Shown here piece after piece: positions 25,828-33,772 of a stretch of DNA of 40,000 nt. A program made the translations under genes and the position numbers. The stretch lies in NCBI RefSeq assembly GCF_964340395.1, contig NC_135552.1, positions 14,214,694 to 14,254,693 on the forward strand, given 5' to 3'. Every line of letters begins with the position of its first letter. Position 1 is the first letter of the stretch. This DNA is from Glandiceps talaboti (lineage: Eukaryota > Hemichordata > Enteropneusta > Spengelidae). The notes under the pieces are model-generated. The model saw only the letters and a program-made list of their open reading frames with translations, did not search any database and was not told where the DNA came from.

Positions 25828-27459
25828 AAGAGACTGAGATAATTGATGTCCCTTACCAAGATGATGACAGATTACTAACGTGTATTCCTGAACTGAATTT
25901 TTCGTAGAAACGAAGTTAATGAACACATGAATCAAATAACCCTAATTACTTTATACACATTATTCTTTGTCGGAAGTACAAACACTATTTTCAATAGACA
26001 GAGAATATGCCAAACATCTACTTCGTCACAGCAGGAAAAAAAACTGTCCACCCACGTCACATAAGTACTATACTGTATTTGGAATGCTGAAGATATTGAT
26101 CATAGCTTATCACATTAGTTTGAATTTCCAAACAAGATGGGAGAAAACAGGTGCAGTCCACGAAGCTGTCCTTGCAAAAAGTTCTCCTTGCGTAATTTTC
26201 CTGTCAAAGTGGGCGGACAATTGTTTTCGATCGGTAGGGGGGGGGGGGAAGCAAACAAGGAAGCATTGCGGTGGGGTAGTCGTGATTTTGATACAATGGG
26301 AGGGGAAACATGGAATTATGGGGGGAGGGGCACACATTGTGTACGTCAAAATGGATTGTTGGTATAGTGGAAAGCCCAAACTTTTCCTGGCGGGGAGTGG
26401 GTAAATCATGATCATTCACAATATTGGGTGGGCTGGTGGGCAGATATCCTTCAGTGGGAGGTTACGTAGGAACAGGTAAACACCTTCCCCACGATTTATT
26501 TGGGAGCAATTCTATCAAAAACACCAGTTTTGGTCTGAAACATATAATTAATGAAACCCAACTTGAACTGACAACATCCACTCGTCATTTAAAAAAACCG
26601 TGGACATATTTGACCTTTTTCTAATGAAGGTAACGGTAGTCTGTCGACTTAAATAGACGATGTTGTTCTTCATTCTGCCATTTCACTGAGGGTTAGTTGT
26701 TACAGAATGGAAGAACCTATAGTCTTATTAATATAAGCATTCTGCAATTAATCCGTAACAGGGATGAATCACTAAGTTCAAATTAACAAAACTGAAATTC
26801 CCCCTTCCCCGAAAAAATTAAAATATTGAAACTAAAAAAAAACTAAAAAATAATTATATTCTTGGCAAGAAAATGCAGAGGTGAAGACGTGCCAGCTACC
26901 CAATCATGTTTGTTTTTAAAAGGATAGTCCACTCTCACTAGTAACTGTCGTTTTATTTTTCGCTAAATCGGTTTGTCATCCTGGTACTTGCTCGTAGACT
27001 ATAACCATTATTCTACTAAATAGCCATCCATTTTCCAAAACATGTATGACAGTAAACGTCTCTCGTTATAATGATCAGTAACTTGGCAACAACGGTCATC
27101 TTGCTAATAAATTACAAGTACTGCTACTGACAATGATATCCGCAATCTAGAACATGTCATTCACAATCACAACAGTGCAGTATGGAGATAGGGCAATAAA
27201 ACTTAACGAGAAAAATACTGCTAACACGTTACAGTATATGATCGTGGTAGTTGCATGTAGTGGTTGGACAACGAAGAACTGATTACTCAAAATTTGAATG
27301 GGTTTTACCCTAGACGAGTTAGCTTTCGGTACATAAACCGATCATACTACAAAATGAGCAATGTGTTGTTATTACTGAAAATTAATATAGATGAAAAAAT
27401 GAATACTCACCGTTAATAAGGGTAACAAAAGCTAACATTACTGTAACATGTATCCGCAT
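14608..27459 (-). CDS. Single-Ig, LDLa-like, one-pass membrane receptor (6 coding exons)
   Basis: The spliced CDS on the minus strand is 27459-27411, 24272-24059, 19191-19022, 16394-16320, 15770-15648 and 14849-14608, giving 290 residues plus TAG. Every junction has a GT donor, an AG acceptor and matching phase (1, 2, 1, 1, 1). Order: signal peptide (1-17), Thr/Lys-rich linker (18-52), Ig-like domain (about 55-140) with Trp80 and F-strand Cys118, four-Cys half-LDLa-like module (150-168), transmembrane helix (175-198), basic stop-transfer SRRGRR, and a cytoplasmic tail ending in TTTV. N-glycosylation sequons are at Asn19 (NST) and Asn172 (NVS). This is the plan of a cell-surface recognition or adhesion receptor; ligand and function are unknown and I do not recognise the gene. 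Gly63 sits where the B-strand Cys is expected. An extra phase 1-1 exon skipped in the first or third coding intron cannot be excluded. Confidence 0.82.
14912..14971. repeat. (TGTC/TGCC)n microsatellite
   Basis: TGTC units flank a central block of TGCC units. It lies in the last intron of the Ig gene, from about 62 bases upstream of the exon 6 acceptor. Confidence 0.97.
15064..15104. repeat. (ACACA)n pentanucleotide repeat
   Basis: About eight CACAA units in the same intron as the neighbouring TGTC and GT repeats. Confidence 0.95.
15133..15156. repeat. (GT)n(GC)n dinucleotide repeat
   Basis: A (GT) run passes directly into GCGCGC, alternating purine-pyrimidine sequence. Confidence 0.95.
15648..15770 (-). 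CDS. Coding exon 5: transmembrane helix
   Basis: The acceptor is TTACTTTCAG (edge 15770) and the donor GGAG|GTGAGA (edge 15648), 123 nt and phase 1 on both sides. It encodes AENVS (sequon Asn172), then a strongly hydrophobic segment at residues 175-198 (LGLIIGGVVGSLIVLMACVL and LFLL), then SRRGRR as a stop-transfer. The juxtamembrane CSC (Cys206, Cys208) could be palmitoylated. The Gly-rich GGVVG in the helix is of the small-xxx-small type that favours helix packing. Orientation is type I by the positive-inside rule. Confidence 0.85.
15796..15875 (-). repeat. Inverted partial copy of the GGCCTAAA-TIR MITE
   Basis: Starting at GGCAAAAAAAATTAGGTTCC, this stretch matches the reverse complement of the 3' ends of the elements at 19355 and 23704 (TTCCGG-TA/TTA-C..GACC..GAGTTTTT..ACTG.C). 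It is a decayed, opposite-orientation third copy, lying in the intron just upstream of the transmembrane exon. Confidence 0.45.
16320..16394 (-). CDS. Coding exon 4: four-cysteine half-LDLa-like module
   Basis: The 75-nt exon lies between acceptor TTTTTCAG (edge 16394) and donor TCAG|GTAAGA (edge 16320) and is phase 1 at both ends. It encodes D146-S169, including LCSDQEVACNGYCIQEDQWC with Cys at 150, 157, 161 and 168. The pattern C-x6-C-N-G-x-C-I-x6-C matches the first four cysteines of an LDL-receptor class A repeat (C...F.C.NG.CI.....C). The calcium-binding half (DC.DGSDE..C) is missing: the next exon goes straight to the membrane helix, and I see no such sequence in the intron. It could also be an unrelated small Cys-rich stalk. 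Confidence 0.75.
16395..19021 (-). other. Intron between Ig exon and half-LDLa exon
   Basis: This is 2,627 bases of minus-strand intron bounded by consensus splice sites. I found no further phase 1-1 exon with an Ig or LDLa motif, but a short exon could be missed. Confidence 0.6.
19022..19191 (-). CDS. Coding exon 3: C-terminal half of Ig domain
   Basis: The acceptor is CCACTTTTCCAG (edge 19191) and the donor AACG|GTGAGT (edge 19022), 170 nt. It encodes Y89-N144. The stretch GLRLRINDVRMSDAGSYECQ (100-119) is a near-perfect Ig E-F signature: L-x-I-x-x-V-x-x-x-D-x-G-x-Y-x-C, with Cys118. The G strand follows as FVIEVWRIQL. Spacing from Trp80 to Cys118 is 38 residues, short but acceptable for an I- or V-type fold. 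This motif is the strongest evidence that the locus is a real gene. The intron interrupting the Ig domain is phase 2, whereas the domain's borders are phase 1. Confidence 0.88.
19355..19705 (+). mobile_element. MITE-like element, copy 1
   Basis: It begins GGCCTAAACAAATTGTGTGG and ends with the inverted counterpart ...AACAAACAATTATTTTTTTGAGGCC. Internally it aligns with copy 2 over most of its length: ACGCTCAA.TTTAGAATAGG, GTCTAGTTCAGGTA, ATGGTCTCTGTGT.ATTGG and CAGTGAAAAACTAGG. It has no coding capacity and no clear target-site duplication. It sits 163 bases upstream (in transcript terms) of the acceptor of exon 3. Confidence 0.65.
19901..19932 (+). promoter_or_regulatory. ETS + YY1-like core promoter motif pair
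   Basis: ACCGGAAGT (19901-19909), a textbook ETS site, is followed at 19927 by GAAGATGGCG, a YY1-type element containing an ATG. In animals this pairing is typical of TATA-less housekeeping promoters whose start codon lies inside the YY1 site. It lies in an intron of the minus-strand Ig gene, pointing the other way. It may instead be part of a dispersed repeat. Confidence 0.35.
19930..20061 (+). CDS. Possible short first coding exon, plus strand
   Basis: From the ATG in the YY1-like motif the frame stays open for 44 codons (MATPQACIGVNIAVFRRNSS...STPFK) and stops right after a good donor, TTCAAG|GTATGAGG. Start context, length and donor fit a first coding exon in phase 0. I find no convincing partner exon downstream and recognise no domain, so this may be chance or repeat sequence. 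It would be a nested gene antisense to the Ig receptor. Confidence 0.22.
20881..20893 (+). promoter_or_regulatory. AAGGTCAAGGTCA nuclear receptor motif
   Basis: Two AGGTCA half-sites are head to tail with no spacer; the second is also the extended half-site TCAAGGTCA (ERR/SF1-type). It is intronic to the Ig gene. It is a short motif, so it may be chance or repeat-borne. Confidence 0.25.
21300..21446 (+). repeat. Possible retroelement 3' tail
   Basis: T-rich sequence ends in GACTAATGTCAAGTTAAATAAAG and a 30-base A-rich run, directly followed by simple repeats. This is how many LINE/SINE 3' ends look. No coding sequence is recognised upstream. Confidence 0.35.
21447..21577. repeat. Compound (AATC)n(AACC)n(AATC)n(AACAT)n satellite
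   Basis: AATC units change to about 13 AACC units, return to AATC, then give about nine AACAT pentanucleotides. It is intronic to the Ig gene. Confidence 0.97.
23704..24017 (+). mobile_element. MITE-like element, copy 2
   Basis: This is the same family and orientation as copy 1. The 5' end GGCCTAAATAAAATTGTGTG and the reverse complement of the 3' end, GGCCTAAAGAAATGTTTGGT, form imperfect terminal inverted repeats of about 25 bp. The 314-bp length and lack of ORFs fit a non-autonomous DNA transposon. It ends only 41 bases inside the intron from the exon 2 donor. Confidence 0.68.
24059..24272 (-). CDS. Coding exon 2: linker and N-terminal half of Ig domain
   Basis: The acceptor is TTTTTGCTGTATTAG (edge 24272) and the donor TTTGC|GTAAGT (edge 24059). 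The 214 nt enter in phase 1 and leave in phase 2. The exon encodes QNSTKMSQPT... (residues 18-52), a Thr/Ser/Lys-rich stretch with an NST sequon and likely O-glycosylation, then the A/B/C strands of an Ig fold: GNDVALEGKVSH (58-69) and the core Trp in STWRKN (Trp80). In a canonical Ig domain the B-strand reads V-x-L-x-C; here the position is Gly63, codon GGG. The Ig domain is completed by the next exon, which restores the frame exactly. Confidence 0.8.
25779..25825. repeat. (GACA)n microsatellite
   Basis: About 11 GACA units follow a GGGGG run. It is intronic to the Ig gene. Confidence 0.97.
26210..26475 (+). other. G-rich block with poly-G tract
   Basis: A 12-G run (26237-26248) is followed by GGGAGGGG ... 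GGGGGGAGGGG (26298-26330) and further GTGGG/GGTGGG runs. The plus strand is strikingly G-rich compared with the AT-rich surroundings. Three overlapping open frames here come from composition; none looks like a protein. Confidence 0.7.
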
Positions 27460-27495
27460 AGTATACCTATCAAACATCTGTATATGGCATGTTAT
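27411..27495 (-). CDS. Coding exon 1: 5' UTR end and signal peptide
   Basis: The exon runs from the acceptor at 27495 to a perfect donor (AACG|GTGAGT) at 27411. The ATG at 27459 opens MRIHVTVMLAFVTLIN followed by a split Gly codon: a short n-region, a hydrophobic core and a phase 1 end, a typical secretory signal exon. A second in-frame ATG at 27477 would add MFDRYT in front. A further ATG at 27490 opens a 6-codon upstream ORF (stop ending at 27470) that overlaps the 27477 start. I prefer 27459 because it gives the more compact signal peptide; 27477 is nearly as plausible. Confidence 0.8.
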
Positions 27496-27826
27496 CTGTA
27501 AAATAAAATAAAAAACACATTAATATAATGATGAGAATTTTCATTTCGTCAAATTTTATATGACTGTGGGCAAAAAATACGACGCTGATAACACACAATA
27601 TTAATGGCTTCACATCACTCGATATATCACGACGCCGACTTTCTCACAGTGTTGTGTGAGGATATTTCCGTTTTTTCGCGATACCTTCAGCTGTTGTACA
27701 TTGAGATACAAATCAGTTAAACTTCTATTTTTTTGCATTTCATGCAACGAATTCGAATAAGTCACGGTGTTTATCTTCTCCGCTCTCAGCATAATCATAA
27801 AACCTTTTGGTAAAATCGGCAGTTAC

Positions 27827-27905
27827 CTTATTAGAATGTTGACAGCACTGCCAACATCCATAACCTCGAGACTATGTACATGATATGAACAATATACGCC
27901 TAACG
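27827..27905 (-). other. Candidate 5' UTR exon of the Ig receptor gene
   Basis: On the minus strand a consensus donor (TAAG|GTAACT, exon edge at 27827) lies 332 bases upstream of a good polypyrimidine acceptor (TTTTATTTTACAG, exon edge at 27495). That acceptor opens the exon carrying the start codon, so a spliced 5' UTR is likely. The upstream edge is only a guess. The flanking 27.89-27.96 kb is locally CpG-richer than its surroundings and carries TGACGCA, a CRE/AP-1-like site, consistent with a promoter. No clear TATA box can be fixed. Confidence 0.35.
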
Positions 27906-28344
27906 CGACCCGAGGTCTCGTGTGACGAGGCACAACACGCAGTGACGCATATCTAAAAGTAAGCTACTAAATTTAACCCAAGCTTACATATACATTGCAA
28001 ACATGCTTTCAATAGTAGCGGTGGCTGGCATAGCCGTCAGGTTACCTTTTTTTTTGCAAATTAGAGAAGATTCCATTAGCATATATATTCGGGTGCCTTT
28101 TTTCCTAAAAGCTAGCTAGACACTCAGTGGTATGTTTTCTTTATAATTAAATATATCACCGGCACCCTCTAAATTCAGCAAGCCAGTCACAGTCAGTCAA
28201 TAAGTTAATCAAACAAACTCTCAGTCTCTCAGTAAATACATTGATCGATCAAGTAACCATCAGTCATCAATATATCAATCGATTAATTATTCAATTAATC
28301 AAATGGACATCCACACTCTGTAGACACCGATTTCTTTATGTTGT

Positions 28345-28635
28345 CATAATATGACAGAGCCCCATGACACACGAGTGTAAGTGTGAGTACTCGGGTATTT
28401 GCACGAGTGCTTGCCGTGTCGTCTGCGCCCGGACGCTCGTGAAAGTGCAGCACAAAACACTGCAACCACGAGTGCAAATACCCCTGAGTACTCACACTAG
28501 AACTTGGGATTCTATTATTATTATTTTTACATTTGATTAAACGGCAATTTTCCATAAAAATCATACAGCAATCACGCAATTTCATGTGTAGTGAACGATC
28601 GCGTCGTCATTTGCATGCAGGTATGCAGTTTTTTT
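28345..28635 (+). repeat. Foldback repeat family C, copy 1
   Basis: The arms 28381-28409 (GTGTGAGTACTCGGGTATTT plus GCACGAGTG) and 28467-28497 are near-perfect inverted repeats of about 30 bp around a loop of roughly 57 bp. Weaker pairing continues outward. The right flank ends with CATTTGCATGCAGGTATGCA, which also ends copy 2 at 37.88 kb. It is non-coding. Confidence 0.65.
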
Positions 28636-29309
28636 CGTTATTGCACTGTAGTGAAAATAAAACTAGTATGTGCGCAAACCAGTGCAAGTAATGTCTTGTA
28701 CATGTAATGATATGATATGATAGAACCCCACAGCAGTGCATATATGAGTAACGTATATATTTCATGGTTCACACAGATACAATATGAATGTAAACGCCAG
28801 TGAATAGATCTGATTCAGTAAAGATCTCCGTGGCATTTATGAAACAAAAAAACAAGAAGTTTATACAGAAGAACTTGCTGTGCCTATGTCTAGTCTAAAT
28901 GTTAAAGTGGCAAGCAGTGCATCGTCACCATCATTCAAGATACCATGTGATAGACAAAAGACTACTGCCTCAAGTAGGCACAGATTCACACGAAACAAGA
29001 AGTTGCCATGGCAAAGACTCGAAATATTATAAACCTTAACGATGTATTTGTACAGAACACGGTGTATCTCATTAACTATTCTCATTATGGCATTTTACTG
29101 ATGAATTATTTTTGAATGGTGGTTAGGAAAATGGTTGAAACATGTTAAGTTTTTATGGTTATCTGTTATTAAAATATGAATTCATATGTAATAGGCTCAT
29201 GGTTCTTTTGAAGGCATATTCCTATTTAACGCTATCTAGTATACCAGGAATTTGAAATTGAAATACGCATATGATATTTTCTGTTATCGCCATATTCAGT
29301 GATATCATG
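28636..29309. other. AT-rich DNA without recognised features
   Basis: No exon or clear repeat between the foldback element and the LINE tail. Confidence 0.5.
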
Positions 29310-30465
29310 AATTGAATTGAATTGAAATTTATTTCATCAGATAACAAAAACAAAACAAGAAATAAATAAATAAATAATACATTACACTTTCAAAAAAAAT
29401 TGGACAAAAGGAAATATACATGTGTTATCTAATGGGGACCATGAAAATAGTTCAGCAGAACTAGTCGTGTCCATGGCCCGTACGTCATACATTCAATTTT
29501 AGATTAATTCAAATTCATAAATGGACGCAACGAAGAAAATTAAGTCAAAAATAAACACAGCACGCATTCACGCACACTCATACACACACACGCACGCACA
29601 TACATACATACGCATACACACATACGAGAAGAAATAAAGCAAAAACCAGAAATGTTGTAAAAACGCCAAAGAGTATAAATTAAGGTTGGTGTGTAGAATT
29701 TAAAATATAATTTCTTAGTTCATTTTTGAACTGTTGCCTGGACATGTTAATTGTTAGGTGACTTGGTAAAGAGTTCCAGTGCTTTGTCGCTGCATATTTG
29801 AAATTGTGTTGGGTGATGGTCAATTTTATCGATGGTGGACGAAAGTTACCACTGGAGGCTGAACGGTTTTGATATGTATGAATGGGACGGTCAAAATACT
29901 TTTCTATGTTGTGGGGATAACGATTATTTCTAAGATCATACACGAAAATACAGGAGGAAAATTTACTAAGTTGAAATATATTTAGAACATTAAGTTGGTT
30001 GAAAAGGGGTTCAGAGTGTGCGTTGAAATCAGTGAATGTTATCAAGCGGACAAATTTCTTTTGTAGTCGGAATATTGGGTCGAGAAGAGTTTGGTAAGTA
30101 TTGCCCCAAATCTCTAAACAATATGTAAAGTGTGGTAAAATAAATGAATTATATATCATGATAAGGGTCGATCTGGGAACAAAGTGACGTAAACGTGAAA
30201 TAATTCCTACTTTTTTGTTAACAACTTTGATGATATTTTCTATGTGAGATTTCCAAGAAAGAGAAGGATCAATAGAAACACCGAGGTAACTTGCAGATGA
30301 AACTTGCTCTATCGTCGTACTGCCAACATAAAGATTACCTTCCAAAGTTATATTTCTCTGTGGCGTTTTAATCAACATGAAATTGGTTTTCCCTTCATTA
30401 ATAGTAAGTTTGTTAGCCATGTACCATCTAATCACATGTTGGAACTCTTCATAAATAGGCAAAGC
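29310..30465 (-). mobile_element. 5'-truncated LINE (CR1/Jockey-type)
   Basis: The element is on the minus strand. Its RT-derived part starts near 30465 (YEEFQHVIRWYMANKLTINE...) and the ORF ends at 29680. A 3' UTR with several A/T-rich tracts follows, ending in AAATAAATTTC plus short ATTCA repeats near 29310, a LINE-style 3' tail. The 5' part with endonuclease and RT catalytic core is absent, so this is a dead-on-arrival insertion of about 1.15 kb. The clade is inferred from general similarity only. Confidence 0.75.
29560..29626. repeat. (ACAC/CGCA/TACA)n simple repeat
   Basis: Imperfect CA-rich repeat inside the 3' UTR region of the truncated LINE. Confidence 0.85.
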
Positions 30466-30648
30466 CCATGAGCTCACGCAGGCAGGGTAGATTCGTTTTT
30501 GACCGGTTGCCTCACGATGATATGGTAGATAGCGACCTCCGTGTGGAGAATGAGCATAGTTTATAGAACGCGCATGCGTAGTTATTGTGCCGCAATGCAT
30601 TCTTGGGTAAAACCACCAAAAAAATAGCATATTATATAGGACGCACAT
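29680..30648 (-). pseudogene. Reverse transcriptase C-terminal fragment (LINE)
   Basis: The ORF has 322 codons. From about residue 66 it reads as the distal reverse transcriptase and thumb region of non-LTR elements: MANKLTINEGKTNFMLIK, the hallmark SASYLGVSIDPSLSWKSHIE, then IYNSFILPHFTYCLEIWGNT and WNSLPSHL near the end. The catalytic YxDD box and everything before it are missing. Residues 1-65 do not resemble RT and probably come from flanking repeat DNA (30466-30648), so the ORF is a chance fusion. The RT part is uninterrupted, suggesting a fairly recent insertion. It is unlikely to be expressed as protein. Confidence 0.78.
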
Positions 30649-30714
30649 GCTTACTAGTTATTTAGCCACTGCGCGAGCTATTACACCATACCCAAGCGAA
30701 AGTTTTGTCTTTGA

Positions 30715-30950
30715 AAAGGAAATATAGATTATGTTATATCACCCTGGTCATTCTACAGTACGACAACCTGTGCCTACGTCACTGGTTTTGCAGTGCTCGA
30801 AATATGTGTCAAAATGTTCCAAATCGCCAGTAGTTTTATGCTTGAGGAGGTATAATTATATTATTCTCCAATATTTATTTATTCAGCCAGAAAATACTCA
30901 TGACATAAGGGATTGTCACTACACGTCTAGTGACTCAAAGTGACAAGGCA
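30715..30950 (+). repeat. Dispersed repeat family D, copy 2
   Basis: This is the second, same-orientation copy of the repeat at 5605-5835, sharing the GGTATAATTATA block and the surrounding order of short matching blocks. It lies just upstream of the truncated LINE and its chimeric flank. Confidence 0.5.
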
Positions 30951-31032
30951 TGACTTAAAAACATGATCACTTGTATTTTCCTCTGCCGAACAAAGAAATA
31001 TTTTAGGAATAACGTGAATAAACATTTTTGCA

Positions 31033-31154
31033 CCCCCCCCCCCCCTTCACGCTCGAAAAATATCATCAACCCCTTAAATGAACCCAATAATTTTCGTAGC
31101 CCCCTCCCTCGACTACACATATTTTAATGTGTAATTATACAGTACCCCCCCCCC
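31033..31154. repeat. C-rich segment with two poly-C runs
   Basis: C13 at 31033-31045 and C10 at 31145-31154, each followed by TTCA, bracket more C-rich sequence (CCCCCTCCCTC). The repeated poly-C-TTCA suggests a diverged duplication. Confidence 0.7.
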
Positions 31155-31681
31155 TTCATGTATGGTACACTACATTAAACTAACAGTGGAAATCAACTTC
31201 AGCGTCCATACATAACAATGAGAGATTTCTTTACAAATAGACGTGGGCTTTGCGAAAAAGGTCTCACATTGGGTTGTAACCTGTACTTGGAAATATTTAC
31301 TCAGCAAGGTTTTCTCTTTAAATCTTGATTTAAGGCAAACACAACATCCCCAATGATAGCTAGTGGGAAGAGTGGGGGAGTGTCCCCCTCTCACGGTAAG
31401 TATGTTTTTGAAAATAAGGATATGTAGGAGGCATTTTAGTGGCATAACATTTCAAACCATACACATCATCGAAAGCCAGAGAGTACATGAAAATTGTCAT
31501 CAATACCCCAATTTCGCTATCAATACATTATTATACGACTGCATGGCTATATATTCGCCTGCCTATTGACTGCCTCATATTTAAATGCTAAAGGTAAATG
31601 AAGTGAACAATTTTGCAAACGTACAAGGTAAACGACCGCTCGTGAGGTTTGAATATTCCAAAAAGTCTCCACAGATAAAGC

Positions 31682-31755
31682 GACAGACAGACAGACAGAC
31701 AGACAGCCAGACAGCCAGACAGACAGACAGACAGACAGACTGACAGATTGACAGA
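31682..31755. repeat. (GACA)n microsatellite with GCCA interruptions
   Basis: About 18 tetranucleotide units, mostly GACA with two AGCC interruptions and a degenerate end. Confidence 0.97.
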
Positions 31756-32589
31756 AGGCATGCAGAAATACATTCGCATGACTATGATAATTTTGCGTGG
31801 TTCATTGGATGACTCCACATGGCTTTATCTAACGGTGAACTTCGAAAAGCTATACGAAAATGTATACTTTTAACACAACTTTTCTCAAATAGGAATGACA
31901 GTATACACTCCAGTGTCTGCTGAAGCACGAACAATGAAAAGGGGGTCCATGTCATGTAACCTGATCCAGCGATCAATCATGACTCAAAATTTACCGTCGT
32001 TAATTTGTTTTTGAATTTACATACAGGACAGATTAACGCGTGGCAACTTCTTTGCAGTTCAATAATAACACATATTTATCATTCCTCCTGCCCAGATCCC
32101 TGTCCTATTTTCAAGCTTATTCTTTCACAACAAAATAATACTATATTTAATATACACTGAATTATATCGGATATGAAATTGTTTATAGGACCATACGGCA
32201 TAGATTGATTATCTATTCAATGTGGTTACTATGGAAACCAATATACTTGATCCTGTGATGGGGCTGTAACGATAGCGATGATAATTAAAGACTCATCGAG
32301 GTCTAATCGATTTTCTCGTAGTGTCAGTGTCTGTATTATTCACTTGTTTCGTCAATTATAAATGAAATAACCCAAAGGTATGTAAATGATAACGGCTGAT
32401 ACACTTCTTATGTTTATGGTTTTTTTCTACTGTAACATTACACCGGGAGATGAAATATCGATATAACTTGGTTTATAGTCCGTTTATTGTAAGTAAATCT
32501 TAACCGTAAAGAATATGTGTATCGAATGTTATTTGTATTGAGCAAGCTGTTGTTTCAAAAACTATGGCACAGACACACAGGCCCATGGA

Positions 32590-32591
32590 CG

Positions 32592-32648
<57 letters not shown>
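32590..32648. repeat. (CG)n(CA)n dinucleotide repeat
   Basis: Five CG dinucleotides run straight into about 24 CA dinucleotides. Confidence 0.97.
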
Positions 32649-32651
<3 letters not shown>

Positions 32652-32740
32652 TACGTCACTTAAACATAACCTCCCCTTCTGGAATGTAGAAAGGAAAGGT
32701 GGGCCAGTAATAGCTTTGGTGAAGGAGACATAAAGACATC

Positions 32741-32820
32741 CAGAGAGACAGAGAGGCAGACAGAGAGACTGACAGACAGACAGACAGACAGACTGACTGA
32801 CTGACTGACTGACTGACTAA
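32741..32820. repeat. (GACA)n(GACT)n microsatellite
   Basis: GAGA/GACA units pass into a block of GACT units. Confidence 0.95.
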
Positions 32821-33059
32821 CTGCTAGAGACAGACTTTCAGACCTATATTTAAGGGGCAAAGTCAATATGTGTGGGAGGGGGAGAGGGGTTAGGTTTAAT
32901 CCGTCCGTCCGTGTATCCATGTGTGCGTACGTCCATAATACGTAATTTCTCTAACATGCAATATCCGATTTCAATCAAACCTGGCATATAGGAGAGACAT
33001 CATATGGGACACTTCATACAATCACAGGTAATCGTTCTTGTGAGCAAGTGACTTTTAAC

Positions 33060-33420
33060 CTTGACCTTTAGGGTGAACTATCAAAGCCGTTTCTGCCATA
33101 TCGCAGACACTTGTAGCATTTATGCAATGCCAATTTCTTTTAAAATCACATCATAAGTAATATAGATAAAAGAAATATCATATCACTTTTTACTATCAGC
33201 CCTATTTGTAGTGAATAATAATGATTACTGTATACATCCATTCAAGTGTCTATCAGGTTTAAGATTTCTTTTAAGACCTCGACCTTGTCCCTGACCTTCA
33301 GGATCTAATTATGAAAATCAAGCCATTTCTTGCATATTACAGACACTTTATAGCATTCATTTGTTGCCACCAACTTCTTATAAATTATGCCACAACTGTC
33401 ACATAAAAAGTATAGTATGG
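33060..33420. repeat. Diverged tandem repeat, about 236-bp period
   Basis: TTGACCTTTAGG...GCAGACACTTGTAGCATTTATG...TTTCTT recurs 236 bases later as CTGACCTTCAGG...ACAGACACTTTATAGCATTCATT...CTTCTT. Two recognisable units; CAGACAC falls at 33104 and 33340. Confidence 0.65.
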
Positions 33421-33430
33421 GGGGGGGGGG
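33419..33430 (+). repeat. Poly-G tract (G12)
   Basis: Twelve consecutive G directly after the 236-bp tandem repeat. Confidence 0.95.
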
Positions 33431-33772
33431 TCTTGTATGAAGACTTGTTTTTTGCTATTTTACATATTTTACATCTATTACAGATATACAAATGTAATGT
33501 AAAAATTGTGTTTTGAGGTCGTCTTTTAGTTTGTAATACTGAAAGGTGATTTTACAAACGGCCGAAATGAATCTCACTTACTTTATTACTTCAGATCGTG
33601 CAAAAGGACGTCAATTTTGATTTTAACTACAGATTGCATCTGTATACTAAACAGTCACTTCGTTACATTATTCCGATTTGCTTATCTAAATATTAGGTTG
33701 ATGCTGACTTTGTTCGAGGCTTTACACGGGTGTTACACTACAAATTACTTTCCAATAAGTGTAGATATCGAT

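Larger units (their letters stand above)
24273..27410 (-). other. Intron between signal exon and Ig exon
   Basis: This is 3,138 bases of minus-strand intron containing the (GACA)n array and the G-rich block. No additional extracellular-domain exon is recognised. Confidence 0.6.

Noticed and set aside
25967-26419. 145-codon plus-strand and 101-codon minus-strand open frames
   Set aside because: They overlap each other in the G-rich block and have no domain signature; the openness follows from base composition.
12750-30580. Scattered GCATGCGC (NRF1-like) motifs near 12754, 13451, 24564 and 30570 as promoters
   Set aside because: They are isolated, without gene starts attached; the one near 30570 lies in repeat-like flank of the LINE.
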